Shown in pieces: positions 38,283 to 48,286 of a stretch of DNA of 64,000 bases. How positions within the stretch are numbered: position 1 is the first letter of the stretch; each line of letters begins with the position of its first letter. Position numbers and translations under genes: made by a program. The stretch comes from Chryseobacterium sp. 18061 (GTDB taxonomy: Bacteria > Pseudomonadota > Gammaproteobacteria > Enterobacterales > Enterobacteriaceae): positions 310,001 to 374,000 of the forward strand of contig CACSKA010000002.1 of assembly GCA_902706205.1 (NCBI GenBank). The letters are read 5' to 3'. The notes under the pieces are model-generated. The model searched no databases, was not told the DNA's origin, and saw nothing but the letters and a program-made list of their open reading frames with translations.

Positions 38283-39083
38283 ATGAGACTGATTCCCCTG
38301 GCGACAGCAGAACAAGTAGGCAAATGGGCCGCCCGTCATATCGTCAACCGCATCAATGCGTTCAAACCAACCGCGGATCGTCCATTTGTTTTGGGCCTGC
38401 CAACCGGTGGTACACCACTCACCGCATATAAAGCTCTCGTAGAGATGCACAAAGCGGGCCAGGTTAGCTTCAAACACGTTGTGACCTTCAACATGGATGA
38501 ATATGTTGGTCTGGCAAAAGAGCATCCGGAAAGCTACCACAGCTTCATGCACCGCAATTTCTTCGACCACGTTGATATTCCGGCGGAAAACATTAACCTG
38601 CTGGATGGTAATGCACCAGATATCGATGCAGAATGCCGTCAGTATGAAGAAAAAATCCGCTCTTACGGCAAAATTAACCTGTTCATGGGTGGCGTAGGTA
38701 ACGATGGCCACATTGCATTCAACGAACCGGCTTCTTCCCTCTCTTCACGTACCCGTATTAAGACCCTGACCCATGACACCCGCGTGGCAAACTCCCGCTT
38801 CTTCGACGGTGACGTGACTCAGGTGCCAAAATACGCACTGACCGTGGGCGTGGGCACGCTGCTGGATGCTGAAGAAGTGATGATTCTGGTGCTGGGCCAT
38901 CAGAAAGCACAGGCGCTGCAAGCGGCTGTTGAAGGCAACGTGAACCACATGTGGACCATCAGCTGTCTGCAGTTGCACCCGAAAGCGGTGATGGTGTGTG
39001 ACGAGCCGTCCACCATGGAACTGAAAGTGAAGACGCTGAAGTACTTCAACGAATTAGAAGCCGAAAATATTAAAGGTCTGTAA
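38283..39083 (+). CDS. nagB: glucosamine-6-phosphate deaminase
   Basis: Converts glucosamine-6-phosphate to fructose-6-phosphate and ammonia. It has 266 residues as in E. coli, hexameric and activated by GlcNAc-6-phosphate. Catalytic residues: D72 (FNMDEY), D141, H143 and E148 in [11 protein letters not shown]. It is the first gene of nagBACD under the NagC/CRP region, with ribosome-binding site GAGGTG. Confidence 0.98.
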   Translation: MRLIPLATAEQVGKWAARHIVNRINAFKPTADRPFVLGLPTGGTPLTAYKALVEMHKAGQVSFKHVVTFNMDEYVGLAKEHPESYHSFMHRNFFDHVDIPAENINLLDGNAPDIDAECRQYEEKIRSYGKINLFMGGVGNDGHIAFNEPASSLSSRTRIKTLTHDTRVANSRFFDGDVTQVPKYALTVGVGTLLDAEEVMILVLGHQKAQALQAAVEGNVNHMWTISCLQLHPKAVMVCDEPSTMELKVKTLKYFNELEAENIKGL

Positions 39084-39091
39084 TTGAATCC

Positions 39092-39113
39092 CCGTCCCTT
39101 TTCGGAGGGGCGG
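39092..39113 (+). other. intercistronic hairpin nagB-nagA
   Basis: ccgtccc-ttttcgga-ggggcgg, followed within a few bases by ATTTTT. It looks like a weak terminator and would lower nagACD relative to nagB. Confidence 0.45.
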
Positions 39114-39138
39114 AAGCATTTTTGATACCGGGGGTCGT

Positions 39139-40287
39139 ATGTATGCATTAACCCATGGCCGAATTTATACCGGCCACGAAATTCTGGATGACCATGCGAT
39201 TGTTATCGCCAATGGCCTGATTGAACGTATCTGCCCACAGGCCGATTTGCCGTCCGGGATTGAGCAACGCTCGTTAAATGGCGCCATCCTTGCTCCCGGT
39301 TTTATCGACGTCCAGCTGAACGGCTGCGGCGGCGTGCAGTTCAACGACAGCCCGGATGCGGTGACCGTTGAAACGCTGGAAATCATGCAGAAAGCCAACG
39401 AGAAATCGGGCTGCACCAGCTATCTGCCGACACTCATTACCTCCAGCGACGAATTAATGAAGCAGGGTATCCGTGTAATGCGCGAATACCTGGCGAAGTA
39501 CCCGAATCAGGCGCTGGGTCTGCACCTGGAAGGACCATGGCTCAACATCGTCAAAAAAGGCACTCACAATCCGGATTTCGTGCGCAAGCCAGACCACGAG
39601 CTGGTCGATTTCCTGTGTGCTAACGCCGATGTGATAACCAAAGTCACCCTAGCCCCGGAAATGGTACCTGCCGAAGTGATCACCCGTCTGGTTGACGCCG
39701 GGATTGTGGTCTCTGCCGGTCACTCCAACGCGACGCTGAAAGAAGCGAAAGTCGGTTTCCGCGCCGGTATCACTTTTGCCACGCATTTATATAACGCCAT
39801 GCCTTACATCACCGGACGTGAGCCGGGTCTGGCAGGCGCGATTTTCGATGAAGCTGACGTTTACTGCGGCATCATTGTTGATGGTCTGCATGTTGATTTC
39901 GCTAACGTACGTAACGCCAAACGCCTGAAAGGGGACAAGCTGTGTCTGGTCACCGACGCCACGGCTCCGGCAGGCGCACACATTGATGAGTTCATTTTTG
40001 CTGGTAAAACAATATACTATCGGGATGGACTGTGTGTGGATGAGAACGGCACTTTAAGCGGTTCAGCATTGACCATGATCGAAGGCGTGCGTAACCTGGT
40101 AGAACACTGCGGAATCGCGCTGGATGAAGTACTGCGTATGGCGACACTCTACCCGGCCCGCGCTATCGGCGTTGACAAACAGCTGGGAAGCCTCGCACCA
40201 GGCATGGTAGCCAACCTGACCGCGTTCACGCGCGATTATAAAATCACTAAGACCATCGTTAATGGTAACGAGGTCGTTGCTGAGTAA
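39139..40287 (+). CDS. nagA: N-acetylglucosamine-6-phosphate deacetylase
   Basis: Amidohydrolase-fold enzyme, 382 residues, removing acetate from GlcNAc-6-phosphate to feed NagB. Metal-ligand motifs: HLEGPW (E131), GHSNA, HLYNAM, and catalytic aspartate in [10 protein letters not shown]. The start [12 protein letters not shown] follows GGGGGTCGT. Its activity lowers the NagC inducer. Confidence 0.98.
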   Translation: MYALTHGRIYTGHEILDDHAIVIANGLIERICPQADLPSGIEQRSLNGAILAPGFIDVQLNGCGGVQFNDSPDAVTVETLEIMQKANEKSGCTSYLPTLITSSDELMKQGIRVMREYLAKYPNQALGLHLEGPWLNIVKKGTHNPDFVRKPDHELVDFLCANADVITKVTLAPEMVPAEVITRLVDAGIVVSAGHSNATLKEAKVGFRAGITFATHLYNAMPYITGREPGLAGAIFDEADVYCGIIVDGLHVDFANVRNAKRLKGDKLCLVTDATAPAGAHIDEFIFAGKTIYYRDGLCVDENGTLSGSALTMIEGVRNLVEHCGIALDEVLRMATLYPARAIGVDKQLGSLAPGMVANLTAFTRDYKITKTIVNGNEVVAE

Positions 40288-40294
40288 GTAAAGT

Positions 40295-41515
40295 ATGACA
40301 TCAGGCGGACAAGCTCAAATTGGTAATGTTGACCTCGTTAAACAACTTAACAGCGCGGCCGTTTACCGCCTGATTGACCAGCATGGTCCTATCTCGCGCA
40401 TTCAAATTGCCGAACAGAGCCAGCTTGCTCCCGCCAGCGTGACCAAAATCACGCGTCAGTTAATAGAACGCGGCCTGATCAAAGAAGTCGATCAGCAAGC
40501 CTCCACGGGGGGCCGCCGCGCTATTTCGATAATTACCGAAACCCGCAATTTTCACGCTATCGGCGTGCGCCTTGGGCGTCATGACACGACCCTCACGCTC
40601 TACGATCTGAGCAGTAAAGTCATCGCCGAAGAACACTACCCGCTGCCGGAGCGCACCCAGGAAACGCTGGAACACGCGCTGCTCAACACCATCGCCACCT
40701 TTCTTGAAAACAGCCAGCGCAAAATCCGCGAGCTGATTGCTATCTCGGTCATCCTGCCGGGGTTGGTCGATCCGGAAAGCGGCGTTATCCGCTATATGCC
40801 GCATATTCAGGTGGAAAACTGGGGCCTGGTCGGCGCGCTGGAAAAACGCTTCAAAGTGACCTGCTTTGTCGGCCACGATATCCGCAGTTTGGCTCTTGCA
40901 GAGCACTACTTTGGTGCGACGCACGACTGCGATGACTCTATTCTGGTGCGCGTTCACCGCGGAACCGGCGCCGGGATCATCTCTAACGGTCGCATTTTTA
41001 TCGGTCGTAACGGCAACGTCGGCGAGATAGGTCATATTCAGGTCGACCCGCTGGGCGAACGCTGTCACTGCGGCAACTTCGGCTGTCTCGAAACCGTCGC
41101 CGCCAACGCTGCCATCGAACAACGGGTACGCCTGCTGTTGGAAAAAGGCTATCAGAGCAAAGTCTCGCTGTCTGATTGTTCCATTAAAGCTATCTGCAAA
41201 GCTGCGAATAAAGGCGATGCGCTGGCCAGTGAAGTGATTGAACAGGTTGGCCGCCATCTGGGTAAAACCATCGCCATCGCCATTAACCTGTTTAACCCGC
41301 AGAAAGTGGTTATCGCGGGTGAAATCACCGACGCGGAAAAAATCCTGCTGCCCGCGATTGAAGGTTGCATCAATACGCAGGCACTGAAAGCGTTCCGTCA
41401 TAACCTGCCTGTGGTGAAATCTGAACTGGATCACCGCTCCGCGATTGGCGCTTTCGCCCTCGTCAAACGCTCCATGCTCAACGGAATGCTGCTCCAGCGT
41501 CTGCTGGAAGGTTAA
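40295..41515 (+). CDS. nagC: NagC, ROK-family repressor of amino-sugar genes
   Basis: Transcription repressor of nag, chiP and related genes; GlcNAc-6-phosphate is the inducer. It has 406 residues as in E. coli. N-terminal winged helix (PISRIQIAEQSQLAPASVT, about residues 32-50), then the ROK fold with ATP/sugar-like motif RGTGAGIISNG and the zinc motif CHCGNFGCLE. It lies seven bases after nagA. Confidence 0.98.
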   Translation: MTSGGQAQIGNVDLVKQLNSAAVYRLIDQHGPISRIQIAEQSQLAPASVTKITRQLIERGLIKEVDQQASTGGRRAISIITETRNFHAIGVRLGRHDTTLTLYDLSSKVIAEEHYPLPERTQETLEHALLNTIATFLENSQRKIRELIAISVILPGLVDPESGVIRYMPHIQVENWGLVGALEKRFKVTCFVGHDIRSLALAEHYFGATHDCDDSILVRVHRGTGAGIISNGRIFIGRNGNVGEIGHIQVDPLGERCHCGNFGCLETVAANAAIEQRVRLLLEKGYQSKVSLSDCSIKAICKAANKGDALASEVIEQVGRHLGKTIAIAINLFNPQKVVIAGEITDAEKILLPAIEGCINTQALKAFRHNLPVVKSELDHRSAIGAFALVKRSMLNGMLLQRLLEG

Positions 41516-41526
41516 CCGCCCTTCCC

Positions 41527-41568
41527 TCCTCCCGCAGCACAGGCAGACGGGAGGATAATGTGTATAAT
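41527..41568 (+). other. nagC-nagD hairpin and possible internal promoter
   Basis: TCCTCCCG / CGGGAGGA stem (41527-41555) between nagC and nagD, followed by a TATAAT (41563-41568) without a clear -35. It could attenuate read-through while a weak promoter supplies nagD. Confidence 0.35.
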
Positions 41569-41601
41569 TACGCCTTTCCTAAATAAGACGTCGGACAGTC
41601 C

Positions 41602-42354
41602 ATGACCCTTCAGAACATCATTTGCGATATTGACGGCGTGCTGATGCACGATAACGTCGCCGTTCCCGGCGCGGCGGAGTTTTTGACCCGCGTGCTGGAG
41701 AAAGGCATGCCGCTAGTATTGCTGACTAATTACCCTTCGCAAACCGGTCAGGACCTGGCCAACCGCTTCGCCACCGCGGGTGTCGACGTGCCGGACAGTG
41801 TGTTTTACACCTCAGCAATGGCAACGGCCGATTTTCTGCGTCGTCAGGAAGGTAAAAAAGCGTATGTGGTCGGCGAAGGGGCGTTGATCCACGAGTTGTA
41901 TAAAGCCGGGTTTACCATCACCGATGTGAATCCCGATTTTGTTATCGTGGGTGAGACGCGTTCCTTTAACTGGGAAATGATGCACAAAGCGGCATTCTTC
42001 GTGGCGAACGGCGCACGTTTCATCGCCACTAACCCGGACACCCACGGTCGTGGATTCTATCCAGCCTGTGGCGCATTGTGTGCAGGGATCGAGAAGATTT
42101 CCGGGCGCAAGCCGTTCTATGTCGGCAAACCCAGCCCGTGGATCATCCGCGCCGCACTGAACAAAATGCAGGCCCATTCAGAGCAGACTGTTATCGTCGG
42201 CGATAACCTGCGCACCGACATTCTGGCGGGCTTTCAGGCCGGTCTGGAAACCATTCTGGTGCTCTCTGGCGTGTCGACCGTGGATGACATCGATAGTATG
42301 CCGTTCCGACCGTCGTGGATTTATCCGTCGGTGGCCGAAATCGACGTAATCTGA
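41602..42354 (+). CDS. nagD: nucleotide/sugar phosphatase NagD (HAD family)
   Basis: HAD-superfamily phosphatase with a C2 cap, 250 residues. The nucleophile loop is DIDGVLMH (D9, D11), motif II is LTNYPS, motif III is VGKPSP and motif IV is VGDNLRTDI. UMP/GMP are reported substrates in E. coli; its part in amino-sugar use is unclear. Last gene of nagBACD. Confidence 0.96.
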   Translation: MTLQNIICDIDGVLMHDNVAVPGAAEFLTRVLEKGMPLVLLTNYPSQTGQDLANRFATAGVDVPDSVFYTSAMATADFLRRQEGKKAYVVGEGALIHELYKAGFTITDVNPDFVIVGETRSFNWEMMHKAAFFVANGARFIATNPDTHGRGFYPACGALCAGIEKISGRKPFYVGKPSPWIIRAALNKMQAHSEQTVIVGDNLRTDILAGFQAGLETILVLSGVSTVDDIDSMPFRPSWIYPSVAEIDVI

Positions 42355-42357
42355 ATG

Positions 42358-42383
42358 AAAACCACGTCCCCGGGCGTGGTTTT
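42358..42383 (+). terminator. nagBACD terminator
   Basis: AAAACCACG-tccccggg-CGTGGTTTT, a few bases past the nagD stop, followed by more T residues. Confidence 0.9.
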
Positions 42384-42610
42384 CTGTTTTACACACCGCA
42401 AAACAGAGCCACATCTAATAAAATACGCTATAAATTGCATAATCGTTAATTATGATGGCAATTAACTACCTGTTTTTCACTATTCCCTAATCCTCATTGA
42501 ATTATTTCCTATAACCCCGGTAATTCTCTTGCGCACTCGCCCGCTTTACGGCATTTTTTAAGGCATGCAACGCCACAACAACACGCAACAGAATTAACGG
42601 AGAAGTCGCT

Positions 42611-44275
42611 ATGTGTTCTATTTTCGGTGTACTGGATATCAAAACGGACGCGGTTGAGCTGCGTAAAAAAGCGCTGGAACTTTCTCGCCTGATGCGCCAT
42701 CGCGGCCCGGACTGGTCAGGCGTATACGCCAGCGATAAAGCAATTCTGGCCCATGAGCGTCTGTCTATTGTCGACGTCAACGCCGGTGCCCAGCCGCTGT
42801 ACAACGAAAAGAAAACCCACGCGCTGGCCGTAAACGGTGAAATCTACAATCACCAGGCGCTGCGTGCAGAATACGGCGACCGTTATCAGTTCCAGACCGG
42901 ATCCGACTGTGAAGTCATCCTGGCGCTGTATCAGGAAAAAGGCCCGGAATTCCTCGACGAGCTGGAAGGTATGTTCGCTTTTGTGCTGTACGACAGTGAA
43001 AAAGATGCCTACCTGATCGGCCGCGATCACATCGGGATCATCCCGCTGTATATGGGCCACGACGAACACGGCAACCTGTACATTGCCTCTGAAATGAAAG
43101 CGCTGGTGCCGGTTTGCCGCTCTATTAAAGAATTCCCGGCGGGCAGCTACCTGTGGAGTCAGGACGGTGAAATTCGTCCTTATTACCAGCGTGACTGGTT
43201 TGATTATGACGCAGTAAAAGACAACGTCACTGACAAAGCCGAGCTGCGTCAGGCGCTGGAAGATTCCGTGAAAAGCCACCTGATGTCCGACGTGCCTTAC
43301 GGCGTGCTGCTCTCGGGCGGTCTCGATTCTTCAGTGATTTCTGCTATCACCAAGAAATTTGCCGCCCGCCGTGTGGAAGATCAGGAACGTTCTGAAGCCT
43401 GGTGGCCGCAGCTGCACTCTTTCGCAGTCGGCCTCGACGGTTCACCGGACCTGAAAGCCGCACAGGAGGTGGCAAACCACCTGGGCACCGTGCACCATGA
43501 AATTCACTTCACCGTGCAGGAAGGTCTGGATGCCATCCGCGACGTGATTTATCACATCGAAACCTATGACGTCACCACCATCCGCGCCTCCACGCCGATG
43601 TACCTGATGTCACGTAAAATCAAAGCGATGGGCATCAAGATGGTGCTGTCCGGTGAAGGTGCTGACGAAGTGTTTGGTGGCTACCTGTACTTCCATAAAG
43701 CGCCAAACGCGAAAGAACTGCATGAAGAAACCGTGCGTAAACTGCAGGCGCTGCACATGTTTGACTGTGCCCGTGCCAACAAAGCGATGTCTGCCTGGGG
43801 CGTTGAGGCGCGCGTGCCTTTCCTCGACAAAAAATTCCTCGACGTGGCAATGCGTATTAACCCGCAGGATAAAATGTGCGGCAACGGCAAAATGGAAAAA
43901 CACATTCTGCGTGAATGCTTTGAATCCTATCTGCCGGCAAGCGTGGCATGGCGCCAGAAAGAGCAGTTCTCCGATGGCGTAGGCTACAGCTGGATTGATA
44001 GCCTGAAAGAAGTGGCCGCAAAGCAGATTACTGACAAGCAACTGGAAACCGCGAGCTTCCGCTTCCCGTACAACACGCCGTCTTCCAAAGAAGCGTATTT
44101 GTATCGTGAAATCTTCGAAGAGCTGTTCCCTCTGCCAAGTGCGGCAGAATGCGTTCCTGGAGGCCCGTCAGTCGCCTGCTCTTCCGCTAAGGCTATCGAA
44201 TGGGATGACGCGTTCAAAAACATGAACGATCCGTCAGGCCGTGCGGTAGGCGTTCATCAGTCAGCCTACAAATAA
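42611..44275 (+). CDS. asnB: asparagine synthetase B (glutamine-hydrolysing)
   Basis: Makes asparagine from aspartate, glutamine and ATP. It has 554 residues. C2 (MCSIFGV) is the nucleophile of the N-terminal class II glutaminase domain, with RLSIVD and NGEIYNH. The synthetase domain has the pyrophosphate loop LLSGGLDSSV. Ribosome-binding site GGAG. It precedes the glutamine/methionine tRNA operon, as in E. coli. Confidence 0.98.
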   Translation: MCSIFGVLDIKTDAVELRKKALELSRLMRHRGPDWSGVYASDKAILAHERLSIVDVNAGAQPLYNEKKTHALAVNGEIYNHQALRAEYGDRYQFQTGSDCEVILALYQEKGPEFLDELEGMFAFVLYDSEKDAYLIGRDHIGIIPLYMGHDEHGNLYIASEMKALVPVCRSIKEFPAGSYLWSQDGEIRPYYQRDWFDYDAVKDNVTDKAELRQALEDSVKSHLMSDVPYGVLLSGGLDSSVISAITKKFAARRVEDQERSEAWWPQLHSFAVGLDGSPDLKAAQEVANHLGTVHHEIHFTVQEGLDAIRDVIYHIETYDVTTIRASTPMYLMSRKIKAMGIKMVLSGEGADEVFGGYLYFHKAPNAKELHEETVRKLQALHMFDCARANKAMSAWGVEARVPFLDKKFLDVAMRINPQDKMCGNGKMEKHILRECFESYLPASVAWRQKEQFSDGVGYSWIDSLKEVAAKQITDKQLETASFRFPYNTPSSKEAYLYREIFEELFPLPSAAECVPGGPSVACSSAKAIEWDDAFKNMNDPSGRAVGVHQSAYK

Positions 44276-44290
44276 CGTCACGCTTTTAAC

Positions 44291-44314
44291 AATGGGCCCT
44301 TCGGGGCCCATTTT
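44291..44314 (+). terminator. asnB terminator
   Basis: AATGGGCCC-TTCG-GGGCCCATTTT soon after the asnB stop. Confidence 0.88.
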
Positions 44315-44436
44315 GCGTTATGGTCGATAATCGGACGGATAAAAGACGTAATAATCAATTATTGCCGATAAATTCGCCTCGCTGTTCGCAACCTAACCAA
44401 ACAGTCACATTCCGGCCATTTTCCTTGAAAAAGAAG

Positions 44437-44465
44437 TTGACGCTCATTGGCTCAATACGCATAAT
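44437..44465 (+). promoter_or_regulatory. promoter of the tRNA operon
   Basis: -35 TTGACG (44437-44442), 17-bp spacer, -10 CATAAT (44460-44465), followed by the G+C-rich gcgccccgc. A G+C-rich discriminator is typical of stable-RNA promoters under stringent control. Confidence 0.8.
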
Positions 44466-44504
44466 GCGCCCCGCAACGCCGATAAGGTAACGCGAAAAAA
44501 AGAT

Positions 44505-44581
44505 GGCTACGTAGCTCAGTTGGTTAGAGCACATCACTCATAATGATGGGGTCACAGGTTCGAATCCCGTCGTAGCCACCA
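44505..44581 (+). tRNA. metT: tRNA-Met (elongator, CAU)
   Basis: 77 nt, GGCTACGTAGCTCAG...CTGTAGCC-type cloverleaf ending ACCA; anticodon CAT in CACTCATAATG. Not an initiator (the 1-72 pair is matched). Identical to the copy at 44908. First gene of the eight-tRNA operon. Confidence 0.97.
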
Positions 44582-44590
44582 TCTTTTTTT

Positions 44591-44675
44591 GCGGGAGTGG
44601 CGAAATTGGTAGACGCACCAGATTTAGGTTCTGGCGCCGCAAGGTGTGCGAGTTCAAGTCTCGCCTCCCGCACCA
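44591..44675 (+). tRNA. leuW: tRNA-Leu (UAG)
   Basis: 85 nt with long variable arm; anticodon TAG in GATTTAGGTTC, CCA encoded. Same position as E. coli leuW. Confidence 0.96.
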
Positions 44676-44697
44676 TTTCCAATAAGCGTTGCACGGA

Positions 44698-44772
44698 TGG
44701 GGTATCGCCAAGCGGTAAGGCACTGGTTTTTGATACCAGCATTCCCAGGTTCGAATCCTGGTACCCCAGCCA
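44698..44772 (+). tRNA. glnU: tRNA-Gln (UUG)
   Basis: 75 nt, TGGGGTATCGCC...ACCCCAGCCA; anticodon TTG in TTTTTGATA. The weak U1-A72 pair typical of tRNA-Gln is present. It differs from the next copy only in one T-stem pair. Confidence 0.96.
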
Positions 44773-44808
44773 TTTTTTCCCAGACTAAGCGTTTTCACGT
44801 GAGTCAAT

Positions 44809-44883
44809 TGGGGTATCGCCAAGCGGTAAGGCACTGGTTTTTGATACCAGCATTCCCTGGTTCGAATCCAGGTACCCCAGCCA
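44809..44883 (+). tRNA. glnW: tRNA-Gln (UUG)
   Basis: 75 nt, anticodon TTG. The T arm is CCTGG/CCAGG where the preceding copy has CCAGG/CCTGG: a compensated swap of one base pair. CCA encoded. Confidence 0.96.
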
Positions 44884-44907
44884 GTCTCACTGGCAAAACA
44901 AAATTCA

Positions 44908-44984
44908 GGCTACGTAGCTCAGTTGGTTAGAGCACATCACTCATAATGATGGGGTCACAGGTTCGAATCCCGTCGTAGCCACCA
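44908..44984 (+). tRNA. metU: tRNA-Met (elongator, CAU)
   Basis: 77 nt, identical in sequence to the gene at 44505-44581. Confidence 0.97.
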
Positions 44985-44990
44985 TATTTT

Positions 44991-45065
44991 TGGGGTGTCG
45001 CCAAGCGGTAAGGCACTGGTTTCTGATACCAGCATTCCGGGGTTCGAATCCCTGCACCCCAGCCA
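44991..45065 (+). tRNA. glnV: tRNA-Gln (CUG)
   Basis: 75 nt, anticodon CTG in TTTCTGATA. Acceptor stem TGGGGTG/CACCCCA. It is separated from metU by only six bases and identical to the next gene. Confidence 0.96.
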
Positions 45066-45104
45066 TTTAGTAAACGATGTACAAATACTGAAAAGAACAC
45101 CTGA

Positions 45105-45179
45105 TGGGGTGTCGCCAAGCGGTAAGGCACTGGTTTCTGATACCAGCATTCCGGGGTTCGAATCCCTGCACCCCAGCCA
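45105..45179 (+). tRNA. glnX: tRNA-Gln (CUG)
   Basis: 75 nt, identical to the copy at 44991-45065; anticodon CTG. A duplication relative to the E. coli array is likely. Confidence 0.95.
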
Positions 45180-45216
45180 CTTTTCAATCAGCATCGTAAA
45201 GCATCAAGAATTCTGT

Positions 45217-45291
45217 TGGGGTATCGCCAAGCGGTAAGGCACTGGTTTCTGATACCAGCATTCCGAGGTTCGAATCCTCGTACCCCAGCCA
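45217..45291 (+). tRNA. tRNA-Gln (CUG), extra copy
   Basis: 75 nt, anticodon CTG, but acceptor stem TGGGGTA/TACCCCA like the UUG genes and T arm CGAGG/CCTCG. Fifth Gln tRNA in the operon, where E. coli has four. Last gene before the terminator. Confidence 0.95.
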
Positions 45292-45298
45292 CATAAAC

Positions 45299-45326
45299 AA
45301 AAAGCTCGCTTCGGCGGGCTTTTTTG
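45299..45326 (+). terminator. tRNA operon terminator
   Basis: AAAAAGCTCGC-TTCG-GCGGGCTTTTTT; it can also stop ubiF transcription from the other strand. Confidence 0.9.
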
Positions 45327-45381
45327 TTTTTGTCATTCTGCTGATTGATGGTTAATCGCGGCCTTTCGACCGCATCAGTTC

Positions 45382-46557
45382 TCACAATCCTAATGCATAC
45401 TTCAGTGCCTGGCGTTTGAGTACGCCCGCGCGTTCTGCGGCCATCAAGCCGACGTTTCGCAGCATTCTGAGCGGTGCAAGATTATTACTGAAGCTTGCAT
45501 AGAACAGGTCCATGCCCGACTGCATCAGGTAATTATCCGCCATCCGGCGCGTCTGATAGCGCTTAAGCACCGGCAAACTTGCCCAGTCTTCACCCTGACT
45601 ATGGGCATTCGCCAGCACGTCCAGCAGCGCGTCGACATCACGATAGCCGAGATTCACGCCCTGCCCCGCCAACGGATGAATGGTGTGCGCCGCATCGCCC
45701 ACCAGCGCTAAACCTGGCAGCACGTAACGCAATGCGTGACGACGCGTGAGAGGGAATGCACCCGCCGCAACGGGTTTGATTTGCCCAAGACGCGCTGGGA
45801 AAGTACGTACAATTTCCTGTTCAAGCTGCGCCATCGACAGCGACTGAAGCTGGCGAATGCGCGCCGGAGTGTCGTACCACACCAACGATGCCCAGCGGTC
45901 GAACAGCGGCAGGAACGCACGTGGCCCAGTGGGCGTGAACTGCTGCCAGGTACTGTCGCCCGGTTCGTTCTCGCACTTCACGGTAATCAGCATGCAGGAC
46001 TGCGGATACTGCCAGGCATGAACGCCGATCCCTGCCATTTGGCGAACCTGAGAATTTGCACCGTCGGCCCCAATCACCAATTTTGCCTTCAGCTCACTGC
46101 CGTCGGTAAAGCCCAGTTGATAGCCTTCGCTACCGTGCAGCATCGTTTCCAGCGACGACGGCATGCACAATCTGACGTTGTCATGTGCCTCCAGTGCCTG
46201 CCACAAGGCAAGCTGTAAAACGTTGTTCTCCACCATATAACCGAGTTCGGGCAATTTGAGCTCCGCGGCGTTAAACACCACGTGTGCGTTTTCCCATTCC
46301 CAGGTTTCCAGCTGGCAATAACGGTGAGTGCGCATAGCCTGAATCGCCTCCCACACGCCAAGCCCGCGCAGTAAACCGACCGACGACGCGCTGATGGCGG
46401 AGATCCTCACGTCTGGGTGGCTGGCTGCATCAAATGCGGGCGGTGCCGCCTGTTCAATCACGGTTACGCTGAATCCAAGCTGTGCCAGCCCCAGCGCCAG
46501 CGCGCCCCCGACCATCCCACCGCCAACGACGGCGACATCAGTATGTTGATTGCTCAT
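45382..46557 (-). CDS. ubiF: 2-octaprenyl-3-methyl-6-methoxy-1,4-benzoquinol hydroxylase
   Basis: Flavin monooxygenase adding the last ring hydroxyl in ubiquinone synthesis, 391 residues. The FAD dinucleotide fold [19 protein letters not shown] is at the N-terminus, and [21 protein letters not shown] is the second FAD motif of the UbiH/UbiF/VisC family. It is divergent from miaB. Confidence 0.97.
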   Translation of the reverse strand: MSNQHTDVAVVGGGMVGGALALGLAQLGFSVTVIEQAAPPAFDAASHPDVRISAISASSVGLLRGLGVWEAIQAMRTHRYCQLETWEWENAHVVFNAAELKLPELGYMVENNVLQLALWQALEAHDNVRLCMPSSLETMLHGSEGYQLGFTDGSELKAKLVIGADGANSQVRQMAGIGVHAWQYPQSCMLITVKCENEPGDSTWQQFTPTGPRAFLPLFDRWASLVWYDTPARIRQLQSLSMAQLEQEIVRTFPARLGQIKPVAAGAFPLTRRHALRYVLPGLALVGDAAHTIHPLAGQGVNLGYRDVDALLDVLANAHSQGEDWASLPVLKRYQTRRMADNYLMQSGMDLFYASFSNNLAPLRMLRNVGLMAAERAGVLKRQALKYALGL

Positions 46558-46700
46558 GGCTCGTTTCCTTAAACCTCAATCCCTTAAGTTTACCGGATTT
46601 TTTTGTCCTTTGGGCGCCGGGTGGGTCATACTGGTCACACTCGCTACAAAGCATTACAATACGCGCCCTGCGTTTCCTGAGCATGAGCAAAGCTAAGTCG

Positions 46701-48134
46701 ATGACAAAAAAACTCCATATTAAAACCTGGGGCTGTCAGATGAACGAATATGATTCATCAAAGATGGCCGATCTGCTGGATGCCACTCACGGCTATCAAC
46801 TGACTGACATCGCGGAAGAAGCCGATGTGCTGCTGCTGAACACCTGCTCGATTCGTGAGAAAGCGCAGGAAAAAGTGTTCCACCAGTTGGGACGCTGGAA
46901 ACTTATCAAAGCCAAACGACCGGACGTGATCATCGGTGTTGGCGGTTGTGTCGCCTCACAGGAAGGCAAACTGATCCGCCAGCGCGCCCACTACGTCGAT
47001 ATTATTTTTGGCCCACAGACGCTACACCGTTTGCCAGAAATGATCAGTTCCATTCGCGGTATGCGCGATCACCGCAAACCGATCGTTGACGTCAGCTTCC
47101 CTGAAATCGAAAAATTCGACCGCCTGCCAGAGCCACGCGCTGATGGCCCGACCGCGTTCGTGTCGATCATGGAAGGCTGCAACAAATACTGCACTTACTG
47201 CGTCGTGCCTTATACCCGCGGAGAAGAAGTCAGCCGTCCGTGCGACGACATTCTGTTTGAATGCGCCCAACTGGCGGCTCAGGGTGTGCGCGAAATACAC
47301 CTGCTGGGCCAGAACGTCAACGCCTGGCGCGGTGAGAACTACGACGGCAGCACCGGTTCGTTTGCCGAACTGCTGCGCCTTGTGGCGGCTATCGACGGCG
47401 TCGACCGCATTCGCTTCACCACCAGCCATCCGATTGAGTTTACCGACGACATCATCGATGTGTACCGTGATACGCCGGAACTGGTGAGCTTCCTGCATCT
47501 GCCGATTCAGAGTGGCTCCGACCGCGTCCTGAATCTTATGGGACGTACCCACACCGCGCTGGAATACAAAGCCATTATTCGCAAGCTGTATGCCGCGCGC
47601 CCGGACATTCAAATCAGCTCTGACTTCATCGTCGGTTTCCCTGGCGAAACCGATGAAGACTTCGAGAAGACCATGAAGCTCATTGCCGACGTGAATATGG
47701 ACGTCAGTTACAGCTTTATTTTCTCTGCGCGTCCTGGCACCCCTGCGGCAGATATGATCGATGACGTCTCAGACGACGATAAAAAGCAGCGTCTGTACAT
47801 CCTACAGGAGCGTCTCAACCAGCAGGCCATGGCCTGGAGTCGCCGTATGGTCGGCACTGTCCAGCGCATTCTGGTGGAAGGCACGTCCCGTAAGAGCATC
47901 ATGGAATTGACCGGGCGTACCGAGAATAACCGTGTGGTGAACTTCGAGGGCACGCCAGAGATGGTCGGTAAATTCGTTGATGTGGAAATCGTCGACGTTT
48001 ACACCAACTCCCTGCGCGGCAAGCTTATCCGCACCGAAGCGGAAATGGGTCTGCGCGTGGTGGAATCTCCGGAATCCGTGATTGCCCGTACCCGCAAAGA
48101 GAACGATCTCGGCGTGGGTATTTTCCAGCCGTGA
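46701..48134 (+). CDS. miaB: tRNA-2-methylthio-N6-dimethylallyladenosine synthase
   Basis: Radical-SAM methylthiotransferase modifying A37 of tRNAs that read UNN codons. It has 477 residues from [17 protein letters not shown] (E. coli 474). The first cluster uses C12, C49 and C83; the radical-SAM cluster uses C160, C164 and C167 (GCNKYCTYC). A three-residue insertion at about 121-125 (RGMRDHRKP) explains the length. C-terminal TRAM domain. An ATG seven codons upstream is possible. Confidence 0.97.
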   Translation: MTKKLHIKTWGCQMNEYDSSKMADLLDATHGYQLTDIAEEADVLLLNTCSIREKAQEKVFHQLGRWKLIKAKRPDVIIGVGGCVASQEGKLIRQRAHYVDIIFGPQTLHRLPEMISSIRGMRDHRKPIVDVSFPEIEKFDRLPEPRADGPTAFVSIMEGCNKYCTYCVVPYTRGEEVSRPCDDILFECAQLAAQGVREIHLLGQNVNAWRGENYDGSTGSFAELLRLVAAIDGVDRIRFTTSHPIEFTDDIIDVYRDTPELVSFLHLPIQSGSDRVLNLMGRTHTALEYKAIIRKLYAARPDIQISSDFIVGFPGETDEDFEKTMKLIADVNMDVSYSFIFSARPGTPAADMIDDVSDDDKKQRLYILQERLNQQAMAWSRRMVGTVQRILVEGTSRKSIMELTGRTENNRVVNFEGTPEMVGKFVDVEIVDVYTNSLRGKLIRTEAEMGLRVVESPESVIARTRKENDLGVGIFQP

Positions 48135-48140
48135 TCCTGT

Positions 48141-48162
48141 GGCCTGCCCCGTCGGGCAGGCC
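48141..48162 (+). terminator. hairpin after miaB
   Basis: GGCCTGCCC-CGTC-GGGCAGGCC directly after the miaB stop, with only a short T-containing tail (cttgcatttt), so probably a partial terminator. Confidence 0.6.
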
Positions 48163-48286
48163 CTTGCATTTTCCCGCCCTGCCCCCACATCAATCGCAGT
48201 GCTTGCGCCTTTAATCACTGGCGTGAATAATTTCCGTATACACGTTCAAAAACGCCCACCATGGCGCCTGGTAAAAGAGGAACAGC

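Noticed and set aside
39092..39113. Riboswitch or glmS-type ribozyme between nagB and nagA
   Set aside because: Only a short simple hairpin is present; it is better explained as a weak intercistronic terminator.
44524..45237. Several open frames and regularly spaced repeats in the tRNA cluster, resembling a repeat array
   Set aside because: All are explained by tandem tRNA genes; the roughly 110-base repeats are tRNA-Gln copies, not CRISPR, and the frames are artefacts of tRNA sequence.
44590..45300. tRNA genes as a possible integration site for a mobile element
   Set aside because: No integrase, no partial tRNA 3'-end repeat nearby, and the flanks (asnB, ubiF) are the usual neighbours.
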